A stretch of 29,912 nt of DNA, from positions 1-29,912 of the forward strand of contig DHHB01000099.1 in NCBI GenBank assembly GCA_002403075.1, read 5' to 3'. Shown in pieces: positions 1 through 11,199 of the stretch. A program made the translations under genes and the position numbers. The stretch's first letter is position 1; the number at the start of each line of letters is the position of its first letter. This DNA comes from a bacterium UBP1_UBA4783 (lineage in GTDB: Bacteria; Krumholzibacteriota; Krumholzibacteriia; Krumholzibacteriales; Krumholzibacteriaceae). A model generated the notes under the pieces. The model was not told the origin of the DNA and searched no databases. It was given only the letters and a program-made list of their open reading frames with translations.

Positions 1-94
1 CGTCTCGCAGCGCCGCGTGACGGGCGCCGACACGCTCGCGATCGACATGGCGGCCGACGGCGGATGCGCCGTCCGCTTCGAGCGCGCGAAGTGA
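1..94 (+). CDS. C-terminal fragment of an unidentified protein, possibly a glycoside hydrolase
   Basis: An open frame entering from the left edge (codons begin at base 2) runs 30 codons to a TGA at 92-94. The visible tail contains GADTLAIDMAADGGCAVRFE. This alternation of a beta strand, a glycine-rich turn and a last beta strand resembles the C-terminal beta-sandwich end of some glycoside hydrolases (GH97-like), but 30 residues cannot establish a family. The next gene starts 34 bases later on the same strand, so the two could be co-transcribed. Confidence 0.4.
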   Translation, partial: VSQRRVTGADTLAIDMAADGGCAVRFERAK

Positions 95-128
95 CGGGCC
101 TCATCCGCTGAAAGGACGGGACACGAAC

Positions 129-1268
129 ATGCAGCGGTGCTCGATATGCATCATTCCCGACACGTTCCCCGGCGTCTCGTTCACGGACGGCGTCTGCGGC
201 TTTTGCCGGACGAGCGGGACGACGCCGCAGGTGAAGCGGACGGTTCTCGGCGAGGGCGCGCTTCGGGAGCTTCTCGCGTCCGGCGCCGGCGGCTCGTACG
301 ACTGCGCCGTGCCGATCAGCGGCGGCAAGGACTCGAGCTACGTTCTCTACTACGTCGTCCGAACCCTCGGACTTCGGCCGCTCGCGCTCTTCATGGACAG
401 CGGCTTCACGAACGATTTCGCCCGGCGAAACGTCGAGCGCGAATGCGCGGCGCTCGGCGTCGCGCTCGTGATCGGAGAACCCACCGTCTACCGCCGCCTC
501 CTCGTCCGCGAGGCGCTCGAGACGTCGAAGCGACTCGGGCGTTTCGTACGCATGTGCGGCAACTGCGAGAACAACATCCGTTCGTTCGTCATCAACGAAT
601 GCCGGAAACACGGCGTTCCGTTCATCATCTGGGGTTCGACGGACTTCGAGGACAGCGCCGCGTACTTCCTGAGCGCGAAGGCGACGACGCACCGCCGGGC
701 GTTCGGAAGGTTCGGCAACGTGTTCCGGCGGGCGGGAAAAGCGGCCCGGACGCTCGCCGGGCGGCGCCGCGGCGTCGCCGATACGATCGTGGGCGCGGCG
801 CACGGTCTCCGCTGCCTCTACTACGGCGTGCGCGACAACGTCGCCTCCGGCGCCCCGGAAGGCGCGCGGACGCTCAATCCGTTCCTCGAGGTTTCGTACG
901 AAGGCAAGGGCGTGCGTTCCCTCAGCCTCTTCGACTACGTCGAGTACGATCCCTACCCGATGATCGAGACGCTCAGGCGGGAGGTCGGCTGGCAGTCGCC
1001 CGCGGACAAGGAATCGCGCATGGATTGCCGCATCCATTGCTTCGGCAATTTTCAGCACCTGCGCGACACGGGGATAACGCGAGACGGGTTCACGATGGCC
1101 CACCTCGTGCGGAGCGGCCTTCTCTCGCGCGACGAGGCGCTCCGGCGCGAGGAGATCCTCGCGCGCGACGCGGAGGGAGAATGCCGGGAGGTCTTCGACG
1201 AACTCGGCGTCGAGGAAGCCGGCGCGCTCGCCGCGAAGCCGCGCGAGGCGCGCGTTCCTCGAACGTAG
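129..1268 (+). CDS. PP-loop ATPase of the N-acetyl sugar amidotransferase (WbuX/PseA) type
   Basis: 379 aa. The N-terminus has a paired-cysteine zinc-finger-like site (C4, C7, C23, C26) around an IPDTFPG segment. The ATP-pyrophosphatase P-loop SGGKDS lies at 64-69, and a second cysteine pair occurs in MCGNCENN in the middle of the protein. The C-terminal GIT..GFTMAHLVRSGLLSRDEAL segment resembles the tail of WbuX-like proteins. In that family the enzyme adenylates an acetamido group on a sugar, and ammonia from a HisH/HisF-like partner makes an acetamidino group on a surface glycan. No such partner is visible here; it may lie to the left or be absent. The start is supported by AAAGGACGGG at 111-120. 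The length matches the family. The exact substrate is unknown, and another PP-loop activity is possible. Confidence 0.72.
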   Translation: MQRCSICIIPDTFPGVSFTDGVCGFCRTSGTTPQVKRTVLGEGALRELLASGAGGSYDCAVPISGGKDSSYVLYYVVRTLGLRPLALFMDSGFTNDFARRNVERECAALGVALVIGEPTVYRRLLVREALETSKRLGRFVRMCGNCENNIRSFVINECRKHGVPFIIWGSTDFEDSAAYFLSAKATTHRRAFGRFGNVFRRAGKAARTLAGRRRGVADTIVGAAHGLRCLYYGVRDNVASGAPEGARTLNPFLEVSYEGKGVRSLSLFDYVEYDPYPMIETLRREVGWQSPADKESRMDCRIHCFGNFQHLRDTGITRDGFTMAHLVRSGLLSRDEALRREEILARDAEGECREVFDELGVEEAGALAAKPREARVPRT

Positions 1269-1295
1269 CGCCGCGGGGCCGCCCGGGCGCCGGCG

Positions 1296-2171
1296 TCACC
1301 CGAGCGTCACCATGACGATGCCGGCGATCGCGAGCGCGGATGCGATCACCTTCCGGACCGTGAAGGGCTCCTTGAGAAAGATCGAAGCGAAGATGAGGAT
1401 GTAGATCGAGCTCGTCTGATTCAAAATCGCGGCGCTGCCCGCGAGCGAGTATTTCATCCCCCCGATCCAGAATATGAGCGCGAGGTAGGAGCCGATCAGC
1501 GTGCCCGGCACCGAGTACCGCCATCCGCGCCCCGGCACGAAGAGCGAGAAGATCTCGCGGCGGCTTCGCATCGCGAGCGCTGTCGGCACCATCACGGCGA
1601 GCGCGCCGAGCTGGCGCATCGTCGTCGCCCAGAGTATCGGGGACCTGCCGAGCACGGGCTTGGCGAGCACGATGCCGAAGGCGACGGTCGCCATGGCGCA
1701 GACGCCCCAGAAGACGCCGACGAGGATCTGGCGCACCGTCGCCCCCGTCGGCGGCTCGTGCCGGGAGGCGATGATCACGCCGAGGATCACGAGCGCCATC
1801 CCCGCGTACTGCCAGGGTCCGAGGCGCTCGCCGAGCATGATGAAGGCGAAAAAGACGACGCTCGGCGCGTACAGGCAATCGACGATCGCCATGATGCCGG
1901 CGCCGATGCGGTTCAGGGCCATGAGGAAAAAGGTGTCGGACACGGCGATCGCGACGACGCCGCTCGCGAAGAGCGTGAGATAGTCGAGAAGGGGCGCCGG
2001 GTACAGCAGCTCCTGCCCCGCCGCGATCACCGTGACGACGAGGGCGGCGCTCGACAATCCGACGCGGAACAGGTTCAGCGCGAAGGGCGGCATCGTCTCG
2101 CCCGAGCGCTTGAGAAATATGACCGCGGCGGCCCACATGACCGCCGTGAGCAGCGCGTAGAGTTCGCCCAT
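1296..2171 (-). CDS. EamA/DMT-family membrane transporter
   Basis: 291 aa, almost wholly hydrophobic, with about ten predicted membrane helices in two similar halves (EamA repeats). The first half begins MGELYALLTAVMWAAAVIFLKRS and the second near residue 150 with ILVGVFWGVCAMATVAFGIV. Helix ends such as LGERLGPWQYAGMALVILGV and FLKEPFTVRKVIASALAIAG are typical of the EamA repeat. The family exports or imports small metabolites (amino acids, nucleotides, sugars); the substrate cannot be read from sequence. The gene lies 30 bases downstream of the S46 peptidase on the same strand and may be read through from it. No good Shine-Dalgarno site precedes the ATG at 2171, so translation may depend on that coupling. 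It converges on the amidotransferase gene with a gap of 27 bases. Confidence 0.88.
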   Translation of the reverse strand: MGELYALLTAVMWAAAVIFLKRSGETMPPFALNLFRVGLSSAALVVTVIAAGQELLYPAPLLDYLTLFASGVVAIAVSDTFFLMALNRIGAGIMAIVDCLYAPSVVFFAFIMLGERLGPWQYAGMALVILGVIIASRHEPPTGATVRQILVGVFWGVCAMATVAFGIVLAKPVLGRSPILWATTMRQLGALAVMVPTALAMRSRREIFSLFVPGRGWRYSVPGTLIGSYLALIFWIGGMKYSLAGSAAILNQTSSIYILIFASIFLKEPFTVRKVIASALAIAGIVMVTLG

Positions 2172-2201
2172 CGTTCGTCGTCCGCGGCGCCCGGCGCCCC
2201 G

Positions 2202-4367
<2,166 letters not shown>

Positions 4368-4491
4368 GAACAACCTCCTGCGAAGTCCGCGCGAAACCGT
4401 ATCACTCGAAAGAGGGGATGCTAGCACGGAACGGGCGGATGGGCAACGGGGTTTTCCCGGGGCGGTCGCGCGGGGCGGACGGAGCAGGCGA

Positions 4492-5622
4492 TCAGTATTC
4501 CTGCAGCACCTTTTCCCACTCGCGCGCGAGAGAGACCTTCTTCGAGACGAGCTCGACGATCTGGGGGTTCGCGGTCTTTTCCTTGAGCTCTTCCCATTCC
4601 GCGATCGCCTTGGCCACTTCCCCCATCCGCGCGTGCAGGTAGCCCTTGATGAACATCGCTTTCTGGTTCTCGGGGTTGAGCAGACGGGCCTTCGAGAGGT
4701 ACATGAGCGCCTCGCTCAGCCGGTCCGTCTTGTAGCAGATCTCGCCGAGCATCCGGAGCGCCTCGAAGCACTCGGGGTCGAGCGCGAGCGCTTTCTCGAA
4801 TTGCGCCGCGGCGCCCTCGAGATTGAGCCGGCCGTATCTTTCGCGTCCCGCCTTGAGAAGATCCTCGAGGCGGGCCTCTTTCTCGGGTCCCGGAGATCCG
4901 GCGGCCGTTTCGCCGCCCGCGAGCTCGATGACGCCCATGACGACGAGACCGTATATGAGCTTGCTCGTCGTGAACAGATCCCCGCCGACGGCGTCGTTCA
5001 CTTCCTTGACGGAACGTTTGCCGTCGATCAGCGCGAGGATCTCCCATTCGCGCGGCTTGAGGTTGAGCTGCTGGCCCTGGCGCGAATCGGCGCTCAGATT
5101 GAACACGCTGTGGCGCGAGGGAACCTTGTTCCCGATGTTCGACCATTCGTCGATCCGGCGCGCGCCCTCGAGTATGAGATTCTCCGTATTGAGCGGGACG
5201 AGGATCTCGCGCCGCTCGTCGATCTCCTCCTCGATGAAACGGCATTCGCCGCGATCCCACTTGAATATCTCGTAGACGTTCTCGCGAACGCAGTTCGCGA
5301 TAAAATTCTCCAGGTGGCCGCGCGAGGCGATCCCCTCCCCCTCGAGGCATTCGACGAGGGTCGGGTACTTGCGCCGGTTCTTCTCGATGCGGCCGAGCGA
5401 CGCCTCGTCCACGACGCCCCATTCGACGAGCAGCGCTTCGATCCCCTTCGGCACGCGGTCGTGGATGACGGCGAAGCTCGTGTCGCCGTTCGCGAAGACG
5501 ATCTGCGCCTCTTTTCCTTCGGGGCCGTCCGTGACCATGAGACGCCCGGTCTTCTTGTTGATGTGCAGCACCTGGAAGAGATCGAAGAGCCCGAGATCCT
5601 TTATCGACGATTGAATGGTCAT
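4492..5622 (-). CDS. PATAN (DUF4388) - winged-helix-like - TPR protein
   Basis: 376 aa. The N-terminus (about 1-150) fits the DUF4388/PATAN fold: SIKDLGLFDLFQVLHINKKT, then TGRLMVTD and a QIVFANGD strand. A middle part (about 185-245, LNLKPREWEILALIDGKRSVKEV) looks like the small helical or winged-helix domain that often follows PATAN. The C-terminus (about 265-376) contains TPR repeats (FEKALALDPECFEALRMLGE; LSKARLLNPENQKAMFIKGY). The start ATG overlaps the stop of the upstream TPR gene as ATGA, so translation is coupled. PATAN domains occur in regulators of pilus-based motility in cyanobacteria (PatA/PixG type) and in delta-proteobacterial signalling proteins. Position at the end of the che operon suggests a role in the output of that pathway; this is inference. 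It has no signal peptide or membrane segment and should be cytoplasmic. Confidence 0.82.
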   Translation of the reverse strand: MTIQSSIKDLGLFDLFQVLHINKKTGRLMVTDGPEGKEAQIVFANGDTSFAVIHDRVPKGIEALLVEWGVVDEASLGRIEKNRRKYPTLVECLEGEGIASRGHLENFIANCVRENVYEIFKWDRGECRFIEEEIDERREILVPLNTENLILEGARRIDEWSNIGNKVPSRHSVFNLSADSRQGQQLNLKPREWEILALIDGKRSVKEVNDAVGGDLFTTSKLIYGLVVMGVIELAGGETAAGSPGPEKEARLEDLLKAGRERYGRLNLEGAAAQFEKALALDPECFEALRMLGEICYKTDRLSEALMYLSKARLLNPENQKAMFIKGYLHARMGEVAKAIAEWEELKEKTANPQIVELVSKKVSLAREWEKVLQEY

Positions 5623-7538
5623 ATCGAGCCGTCCTCTACCGGCGTTATCTCGGTCAGGGCCTCCAGAACGTCGTCCGTATCCTCGTCGTCGCGTCGCGCG
5701 GGTCGTGCGGAGTCGCCGGCCGCGCGCGGCCGGTCGACGCGGTTCACGACGGCCGCGGAAGCCGCCGCGCCGGAGGAGCCCCGCGCCAGCGCCGCCTCGA
5801 CGCCGGCGGAAGCATCCGGCGTCCGCGCCCCCGGCGCGGACGCTTTCGGAGCGCTCTTTTCGCGCAGCCGCTCTTTCCCCTTCTCGACGACCGTGACGAG
5901 ATAATCCTTGATCTTGTCGAAACGCCGGGCGAGGCCGCTCTGGAGAAGCTCGATGAGGTCGTCGTCCGGCTCGACCGCCGTTCCGGCGTCGATCGCGGGC
6001 GGAGCGGCGCGGTGCGTCGGATCGAGCGCGAGGAAAAAGGCGAATCCGGTGTAGCGCGGGTTGATCTTCGACGCGTCGAGCACGGCCTGGATGGCGCCCT
6101 GGAAATCCTCCTCCCGGAGGCAGCAGAGCGCCTTGAGGTAGAGCGCGTCGCTGTGGTTCTTGTCGAGCGCGAGCGCGCTCTCGATATCGAAGAGGGCGAG
6201 CGTCAGCCGGTTCATCTTGTAATTCAGGATCGCGTGCTTCTCGTAGAGGAGCGGGCTCTTCCCCATGAAGGCCTCGAACCGCTGGATGAGGTTCTCCGCC
6301 ATGGGGTACTCTTCCTTGAGGAAGTGGCAGTTGAGGAAATTGTAATTGAGCTCGAGGTGGTAGAGCTTCAGATTGAGCCCCTTCTTGAACATGCGCTCCG
6401 CCTCTTCACGCAGGCCCACCTGAAACAGGAGCACGCCGAGGTTGTTCATCGTGTCGGCGTCGGCGGAGTTGAGCCGGAAGGACTGGAGGTAGCAGAGCGC
6501 CGCCCCGCCGAGGTCTCCCTGAAGGTGGTACACGGCGCCGAGATACCGATAGGCCTCGGCGTTCTCGGCGTTGGCCTCGAGCGTTTTGAGGAACGCCTCC
6601 GCGGCGCCGTCGTAGTTCCCCCCCGCCGCGTGTATCTTGCCGATCTCGACGTGGACGCGATCCGCGTCCGGCATGTCCCCGAGCGCCTTCTGGAACTCCT
6701 TGAGCGCCTCCTTGAGGAATCCGCGCTCCCGGTAGGCCATGCCGAGCGTGAAACTCGTGCTCTCGAGGCTCGCGACCTCCTTGCCGCCGGCGAGAACGGC
6801 CTCCATCGCCCCGCCCCTCGCGTAGTTCGAGAGGGTGAGATTGGCCTCCGTGTTCTGGAACGACGGATTGAGGCGGGAGGCCACGCGGCTCTCCTCGAGC
6901 GCCTCCTGGAGCTGTCCGTTGTCGCCGTACGCGAACGACAGGAGGAAGTGCGACCGCCAGTAATCGGCGTCGAGCTTTATCGCCTCGTTGAGCTCCGCGA
7001 TCGCCTCGTCGGTCCGGCCGAGGTTGTAGTACACCTCGCCGAGATCCGTATGGAACACCGCCGATTTCGCGAATCCGGCGTTGATCGCCTGATAGTGCTC
7101 GAGGCTTTGCTGGTAGAGCCCCTGCGCTTTCAGCGCGGTGGCGAGGTGAAAACGCGCCATCGTGTGGCCGGGGTTGCGCTCGACCACGGCGCCGAGGATC
7201 TCGGCCGCCTCGCGGCAACGCCCCATGTTCTGATAGCTCACGCCGAGCCGAAGCAGCGCCTCGTGGTTCTCCGGGTCGCGCCGAACTTCATCGCGCCACC
7301 GTTTCACGTCGGGATCCTCGAGTCCCGTCTCCGCGAATAGGTACCGGATGTTTTCGCGGGCAAGGTCGAATTTGGGATCGACCTTGAGCGCTTCCTTGAA
7401 CTGCTCCATCGCCTCCGCGAACATCCCCTTCCGGAAGTAGAGGACGCCGAGGTTGTTGAGAGCCCCGGGGTCGCTCCGCTCCACGCGCGAGGCGAAGCTG
7501 AGGAGCACGCTGCGTTCCTGTTCGGTCAGCTCCGGCAT
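5619..7538 (-). CDS. Large TPR-repeat protein linked to the che operon
   Basis: 639 aa. From about residue 18 to 490 it is an almost continuous array of TPR motifs, each recognisable from the A-x-x-x-[FY]-x-x-A-L pattern followed by P (for example EAMEQFKEALKVDPKFDLA and LEHYQAINAGF). The last 150 residues are different: an acidic-basic helical stretch (DDDLIELLQSGLARRFDKIKDYLVTVVEKGKE without repeats), then a low-complexity Ala/Arg/Asp tail ending VLEALTEITPVEDGSI. TPR arrays are protein-binding scaffolds. It has no signal peptide, so it is probably a cytoplasmic assembly factor. It starts 23 bases after cheY with GAAAGGACC ahead of the ATG at 7538, and it overlaps the PATAN gene by 4 bases. 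Its partner is unknown. Confidence 0.85.
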   Translation of the reverse strand: MPELTEQERSVLLSFASRVERSDPGALNNLGVLYFRKGMFAEAMEQFKEALKVDPKFDLARENIRYLFAETGLEDPDVKRWRDEVRRDPENHEALLRLGVSYQNMGRCREAAEILGAVVERNPGHTMARFHLATALKAQGLYQQSLEHYQAINAGFAKSAVFHTDLGEVYYNLGRTDEAIAELNEAIKLDADYWRSHFLLSFAYGDNGQLQEALEESRVASRLNPSFQNTEANLTLSNYARGGAMEAVLAGGKEVASLESTSFTLGMAYRERGFLKEALKEFQKALGDMPDADRVHVEIGKIHAAGGNYDGAAEAFLKTLEANAENAEAYRYLGAVYHLQGDLGGAALCYLQSFRLNSADADTMNNLGVLLFQVGLREEAERMFKKGLNLKLYHLELNYNFLNCHFLKEEYPMAENLIQRFEAFMGKSPLLYEKHAILNYKMNRLTLALFDIESALALDKNHSDALYLKALCCLREEDFQGAIQAVLDASKINPRYTGFAFFLALDPTHRAAPPAIDAGTAVEPDDDLIELLQSGLARRFDKIKDYLVTVVEKGKERLREKSAPKASAPGARTPDASAGVEAALARGSSGAAASAAVVNRVDRPRAAGDSARPARRDDEDTDDVLEALTEITPVEDGSI

Positions 7539-7561
7539 GTCCTGGTCCTTTCAGCGAGTCG

Positions 7562-7939
7562 TTACGCGGCCGGCACCTGGCTCGTGACCTTCGCGATCAC
7601 CTCGACGACGCGCGCGGCGTTGAACGGCTTGATGAGAAAATCCTTCGCGCCCGCCGTGATCGCCTCCTGCACGAGGGCCTGCTGGCCGAGCGCGCTGCAC
7701 ATGACGATCCGCGCCTGCGCGTCGTGCTCGAGGATCTTGCGGACCGCGTCGATGCCGTTCATCTCCGGCATGATGATGTCCATGGTCACGAGATCCGGAC
7801 GAAGCTCCTTGTACCGCTCGATGGCCTTGGCGCCCGTGTCCGCCTCGCCGGCGATCTCCATGCCGTTCTCGACGAGGATGTCCGAGATCATCTTCCGCAT
7901 GAATATCGCGTCGTCAACGATGAGTACCCTCAGTTTCAC
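7562..7939 (-). CDS. cheY: CheY single-domain response regulator
   Basis: 125 aa, the whole protein being one receiver domain. Acidic pocket D9/D10 (LIVDD), phospho-acceptor D54 (VTMDIIMPEMNG), the Thr/Ser position in MCSALGQQ, and conserved Lys in DFLIKPF are all present. There is no output domain. The start is a GTG at 7939 preceded by AAAGGAG with a 7-base gap. In chemotaxis systems CheY is phosphorylated by CheA and binds a motor or pilus component; CheC encoded immediately upstream would dephosphorylate it. It lies 18 bases after cheC in the same operon. Confidence 0.96.
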   Translation of the reverse strand: MKLRVLIVDDAIFMRKMISDILVENGMEIAGEADTGAKAIERYKELRPDLVTMDIIMPEMNGIDAVRKILEHDAQARIVMCSALGQQALVQEAITAGAKDFLIKPFNAARVVEVIAKVTSQVPAA

Positions 7940-7957
7940 TGGTGTGCTCCTTTCCCT

Positions 7958-8575
7958 TCAGTCGACACCGATCGCTTCGAAAATCGTATCCAGGGATTCC
8001 GCCGTCGGAACGAAGAAGAGGAAGCCCTTGCACCCGTTCGTCCCCATGGTGAACGCCGTTTCGAGGACGAGCGCATAGTCCGACTCCATGCTCAGGTCCA
8101 CGAGCACCGAATCCATGACGGCCCCGAGCATGTCGTTCGACACCTGGGGCACCGAGTGGAGCAGCTTCCGGTTGACGAACGTGGCGAGCGCGTTCAGGTA
8201 GCATCCGCACATGATGTTGCCGATCTCCTTGAGCACCGAGAGCGAGTATTCGTCGCGCATCGAGCCCTGCGGCAGCTTCTCCCCCGTCGCGATCTCGACG
8301 AGCTTTTCGGCCTCGGGATGCGGAAAGATGAGAAACATCATCCCGCGGAACCCCTCGCTGTAGCCCTCGATGTATATGACCGAGACCATCGATTCGGGCC
8401 CGTTGAAGAAGTTGTAGATGATCTTCACCGGGATGAGGTCGACGTTCGTCACGTTGACGTCGACGCGCCTGCGGAGCAGCGCCGACAATCCCGTGACCGC
8501 GTGGCCGGCCCCGATGTTCCCGAGTTCCTTCAGGGCGTCAAGACGCAGATAGGACGGCCGTTTGATCGGGCTCAT
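7958..8575 (-). CDS. cheC: CheC-family CheY-P phosphatase
   Basis: 205 aa. Two pseudo-symmetric active sites with the CheC signature D/SxxxExxN are visible: DALKELGN near the N-terminus and SVLKEIGN in the middle, so both phosphatase centres look intact. The rest matches the CheC fold (LIFPHPEAEKLVEIATG; FTMGTNGCKGFLFFVP). I place the start at the ATG at 8575 because AAGGAAGG lies a few bases upstream; an in-frame ATG at 8602 would add nine residues. The start lies inside the end of cheA (38-base overlap), which implies translational coupling. CheC often works with CheD, which is encoded in the same operon. Confidence 0.93.
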   Translation of the reverse strand: MSPIKRPSYLRLDALKELGNIGAGHAVTGLSALLRRRVDVNVTNVDLIPVKIIYNFFNGPESMVSVIYIEGYSEGFRGMMFLIFPHPEAEKLVEIATGEKLPQGSMRDEYSLSVLKEIGNIMCGCYLNALATFVNRKLLHSVPQVSNDMLGAVMDSVLVDLSMESDYALVLETAFTMGTNGCKGFLFFVPTAESLDTIFEAIGVD

Positions 8576-10121
8576 ACGCGCACCTTCCTTCAAAGAGGGC
8601 ACATGGATCCCAAATGAACGCTATCTTGCCGCTGCCGAGCACGGTGGCCCCCGAGATCCCCCGGACACCGCGGAAGAACGGCGGCAATGCCTTGATGACG
8701 ATATCCTGCTGACCGATGATCCGGGCGACGACGACCGCGATCCGGCGGACCCCGGTGTCGATGACGATGATCTTCTCGTACCGCTCCGCGGACCTTTCGA
8801 GCCGAACGCCGAAGAGCTCGTCCAATCTCATGACCGGAATGACCTCGCCGGCGGCCGGCAGCACGAGTCCGCCCCGGACGGTCTTGAGAGAGCCGATCTC
8901 GCAGCGGTTCGTCTCCTTCACGTACTCGATCGGAACGGCGTGGATGTCGTCGCCGACCGCGAAGAGAAGGGCCTTGACGATCGAAAGGTTGACCGGAATC
9001 AGCAGCGACATCATCGTCCCCCGGCCCGGCGTCGTCCGGATGCGGATCGATCCGCCGAAGGAGTCGACGGTTTTCTTGACGATGTTCATGCCGATACCGC
9101 GCCCTGAGAGGGTGTTCACGCCCTCCGCGGTGCTGAATCCGGGCGTCGTGATGATCCGGCAGATCTCCTCCTCGGTGATGTCGCTCGCGCGGACCGGGCC
9201 GGCGCCGTGCGCCGCCGCGGCGCGCGCGACGCCTTCGAGATCGACGCCGCGGCCGTCGTCCACGACCTCGATGACGACGTGGTTGCGCTCGCGGCTCGCG
9301 CTGAGGATGATCCTCCCCTCGGGGGATTTTCCGGCCGCGCGCCGCTCGTCGGGGGGTTCGATGCCGTGATCCACGGCGTTCCGGATGAGGTGAACGAGCG
9401 GATCCACCATTCCCTCGAGAACGACCCGGTCGAGGCCGATCTCGGCCCCGTGAATGTCGAGCTTTACCGGCTTTCCCGTTTCGCGCGAGAGATCCCGCAC
9501 GAGACGGTGGAAGCGCTGAAAAACCTGGCCGACGGGGATGAGACGCGCTTCCATGACCTCTTTCTGAATCTGGGAGACGAGACGCCACGAGCGGGCGAGC
9601 TCGTCGAGGAGCGGCCGCGATCCCATCTCTTCCGCGATCGCGCTGAAGCGGATGCGGCTCACGACGAGCTCGCCGACGAGGTCCATGAGGCGGTCGAGTC
9701 GCTCGAGCTCGACCTTGGTGGCCGTTATGCGCTCTCCGAGCTCGTGCGCGGGCCGGTCGGCGGCCGCGGCCGGAGCCTGCGGCCCGGGAGCGGGCGCGTC
9801 CGCGGATGCGCCGATCGCGCGCCCGACGAGCGCCTTCAGACGGTCCACGGAGGCGAGGAGTCCGTCCATCGTTTCGGGCGTGATCGCGGCCCCCTTGCGG
9901 AGGCCGTCGAACACGCTTTCGAGATCGTGGCTCGCCTCGACGACGGCGTCGTACCCCATCGCTCCCGATATCCCCTTGAGGTTGTGCGCCCTCCGGAAGA
10001 GCTCGTCGATCTGCGCCCGCGGCTCGGCGGACGACTCGAGTCCGATGAGCCCGTTTTCAAGGGCCTGCAGGGACTCGCCCGCCTCGCTCTTGTAGAGCTC
10101 CAGGTAATCAGCGACGTTCAT
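8538..10121 (-). CDS. cheA: CheA histidine kinase lacking a P2 domain
   Basis: 527 aa. Domains in order: P1/Hpt (1-103) with phosphorylated His46 in RRAHNLKGISG; an Ala/Pro-rich linker (104-125); P3 dimerisation (about 126-185, LERLDRLMDLVGELVV); P4 kinase (about 186-372) with N-box LIRNAVDHG around N248, G1 DDGRG at 288-292 and G2 GRGIGMNIVKK at 340-350; and P5 CheW-like (373-527, SIVKALLFAVGDD). Most CheA proteins have a CheY/CheB-binding P2 domain between P1 and P3. Here only some 20 linker residues are present, so phosphotransfer must occur without P2 docking. The start is supported by GGGAG upstream of the ATG at 10121. It overlaps the cheB end by 14 bases. Confidence 0.96.
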   Translation of the reverse strand: MNVADYLELYKSEAGESLQALENGLIGLESSAEPRAQIDELFRRAHNLKGISGAMGYDAVVEASHDLESVFDGLRKGAAITPETMDGLLASVDRLKALVGRAIGASADAPAPGPQAPAAAADRPAHELGERITATKVELERLDRLMDLVGELVVSRIRFSAIAEEMGSRPLLDELARSWRLVSQIQKEVMEARLIPVGQVFQRFHRLVRDLSRETGKPVKLDIHGAEIGLDRVVLEGMVDPLVHLIRNAVDHGIEPPDERRAAGKSPEGRIILSASRERNHVVIEVVDDGRGVDLEGVARAAAAHGAGPVRASDITEEEICRIITTPGFSTAEGVNTLSGRGIGMNIVKKTVDSFGGSIRIRTTPGRGTMMSLLIPVNLSIVKALLFAVGDDIHAVPIEYVKETNRCEIGSLKTVRGGLVLPAAGEVIPVMRLDELFGVRLERSAERYEKIIVIDTGVRRIAVVVARIIGQQDIVIKALPPFFRGVRGISGATVLGSGKIAFIWDPCALFEGRCAYEPDQTAVLSAS

Positions 10122-11199
10122 GCGCGCTCTCCCGCGAGGAAACGCTCGAAACGGTTTTCACGATGCGATCGGCGATGCCGCCGAGCGGCACGACGAAGTC
10201 GGCGGCGCCGTTTCCCATGACGGCGGCCGGCATGCCGAACACGAGACTCGATTCCCGGTCCTGACAAATGACCGTCCCGCCGTTCGCCCGAACCGCCGCG
10301 CAGCCGGCGGCGCCGTCGCGGCCCATGCCGGTGAGCACGACGCCGACGAGGCGCTCCCGGAACACCGGCGCGAAGGACGTCATCGCGAAATCGACCGACG
10401 GGCAGGCGGTCCGCTGCCGCTCGTTCTTGCCGAGCAGCGTGACGGCGGGCCTTCCGTCCCGCTCGCCGAGCATGAGGTGCATCCCGCCCGGAGCGACGAG
10501 GACTCGTCCGGGCTCGAGGAAATCTCCGTGCTCCGCCTCGCGCGCGTCGAGCGAGGAGCGCGCGTCGAGACGCTCGGCGAAGTACCGCGTGAACGTGGCC
10601 GGCATGTGCTGCACGACGACCACGGCGGCCGGGATGCCGCGCGGCAGCCGCGGCACGAGGTCCATGAGCGCCTGCGGTCCACCCGTGCTCGCCCCGACGA
10701 TCACGACGGCTCCGAGCTGCGGCGCGAACGCCGTGCGCGGCTTCGCTCCGATCGCGATCTCCGGCAGCGCGAATCGCATGCGCCCGACGTCGATCGACGA
10801 CGCGTCCCTGACCTTCTCGACGAGCTCTCCGGCGGTGAATCGGACGCCGCCCCACGTCTTCGGAACGATGTCCACGGCCCCGTATTCGAGGCAGGCGAGC
10901 GCTATCTCGGCGCTCTCGGACGTGTGGGCGCTCACGATGACGACGGGCGTCGGCCATTCGCTCATGAGATAGCGAAGCGTTTCGAGCCCGTCCATGTTCG
11001 GCATCTCGAGATCGAGCGTGACGCAATCGGGGCGCAGATCCGACACGAGACGGAGCACCGCGCGGCCGTCGGCGCCCCTGCCGACGACCCGGATCCCCGG
11101 ATCGGATTGCAGCGCTTCGACGATCATCGTCTGCATGAGCGGCGAATCCTCGCCGACGACGACCCGGATCGGGCGTGCTTCCGTGCGTTCTCCCGGCAT
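10108..11199 (-). CDS. cheB: CheB receptor methylesterase/deamidase
   Basis: 363 aa from the ATG at 11199, which shares one base with the cheD stop (TGATG). An open frame continues upstream, but the extra residues are Arg-rich shadow sequence. N-terminal receiver domain: acidic pocket GED at 16-18 and phospho-acceptor D63 in TLDLEMPNMDG. C-terminal methylesterase domain with catalytic Ser171 (VGASTGGPQAL), His198 (QHMPATF) and Asp295 (GMGRDGAAG). It removes methyl groups added by CheR from the chemoreceptor, giving adaptation when phosphorylated by CheA. Confidence 0.96.
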   Translation of the reverse strand: MPGERTEARPIRVVVGEDSPLMQTMIVEALQSDPGIRVVGRGADGRAVLRLVSDLRPDCVTLDLEMPNMDGLETLRYLMSEWPTPVVIVSAHTSESAEIALACLEYGAVDIVPKTWGGVRFTAGELVEKVRDASSIDVGRMRFALPEIAIGAKPRTAFAPQLGAVVIVGASTGGPQALMDLVPRLPRGIPAAVVVVQHMPATFTRYFAERLDARSSLDAREAEHGDFLEPGRVLVAPGGMHLMLGERDGRPAVTLLGKNERQRTACPSVDFAMTSFAPVFRERLVGVVLTGMGRDGAAGCAAVRANGGTVICQDRESSLVFGMPAAVMGNGAADFVVPLGGIADRIVKTVSSVSSRESAHERR

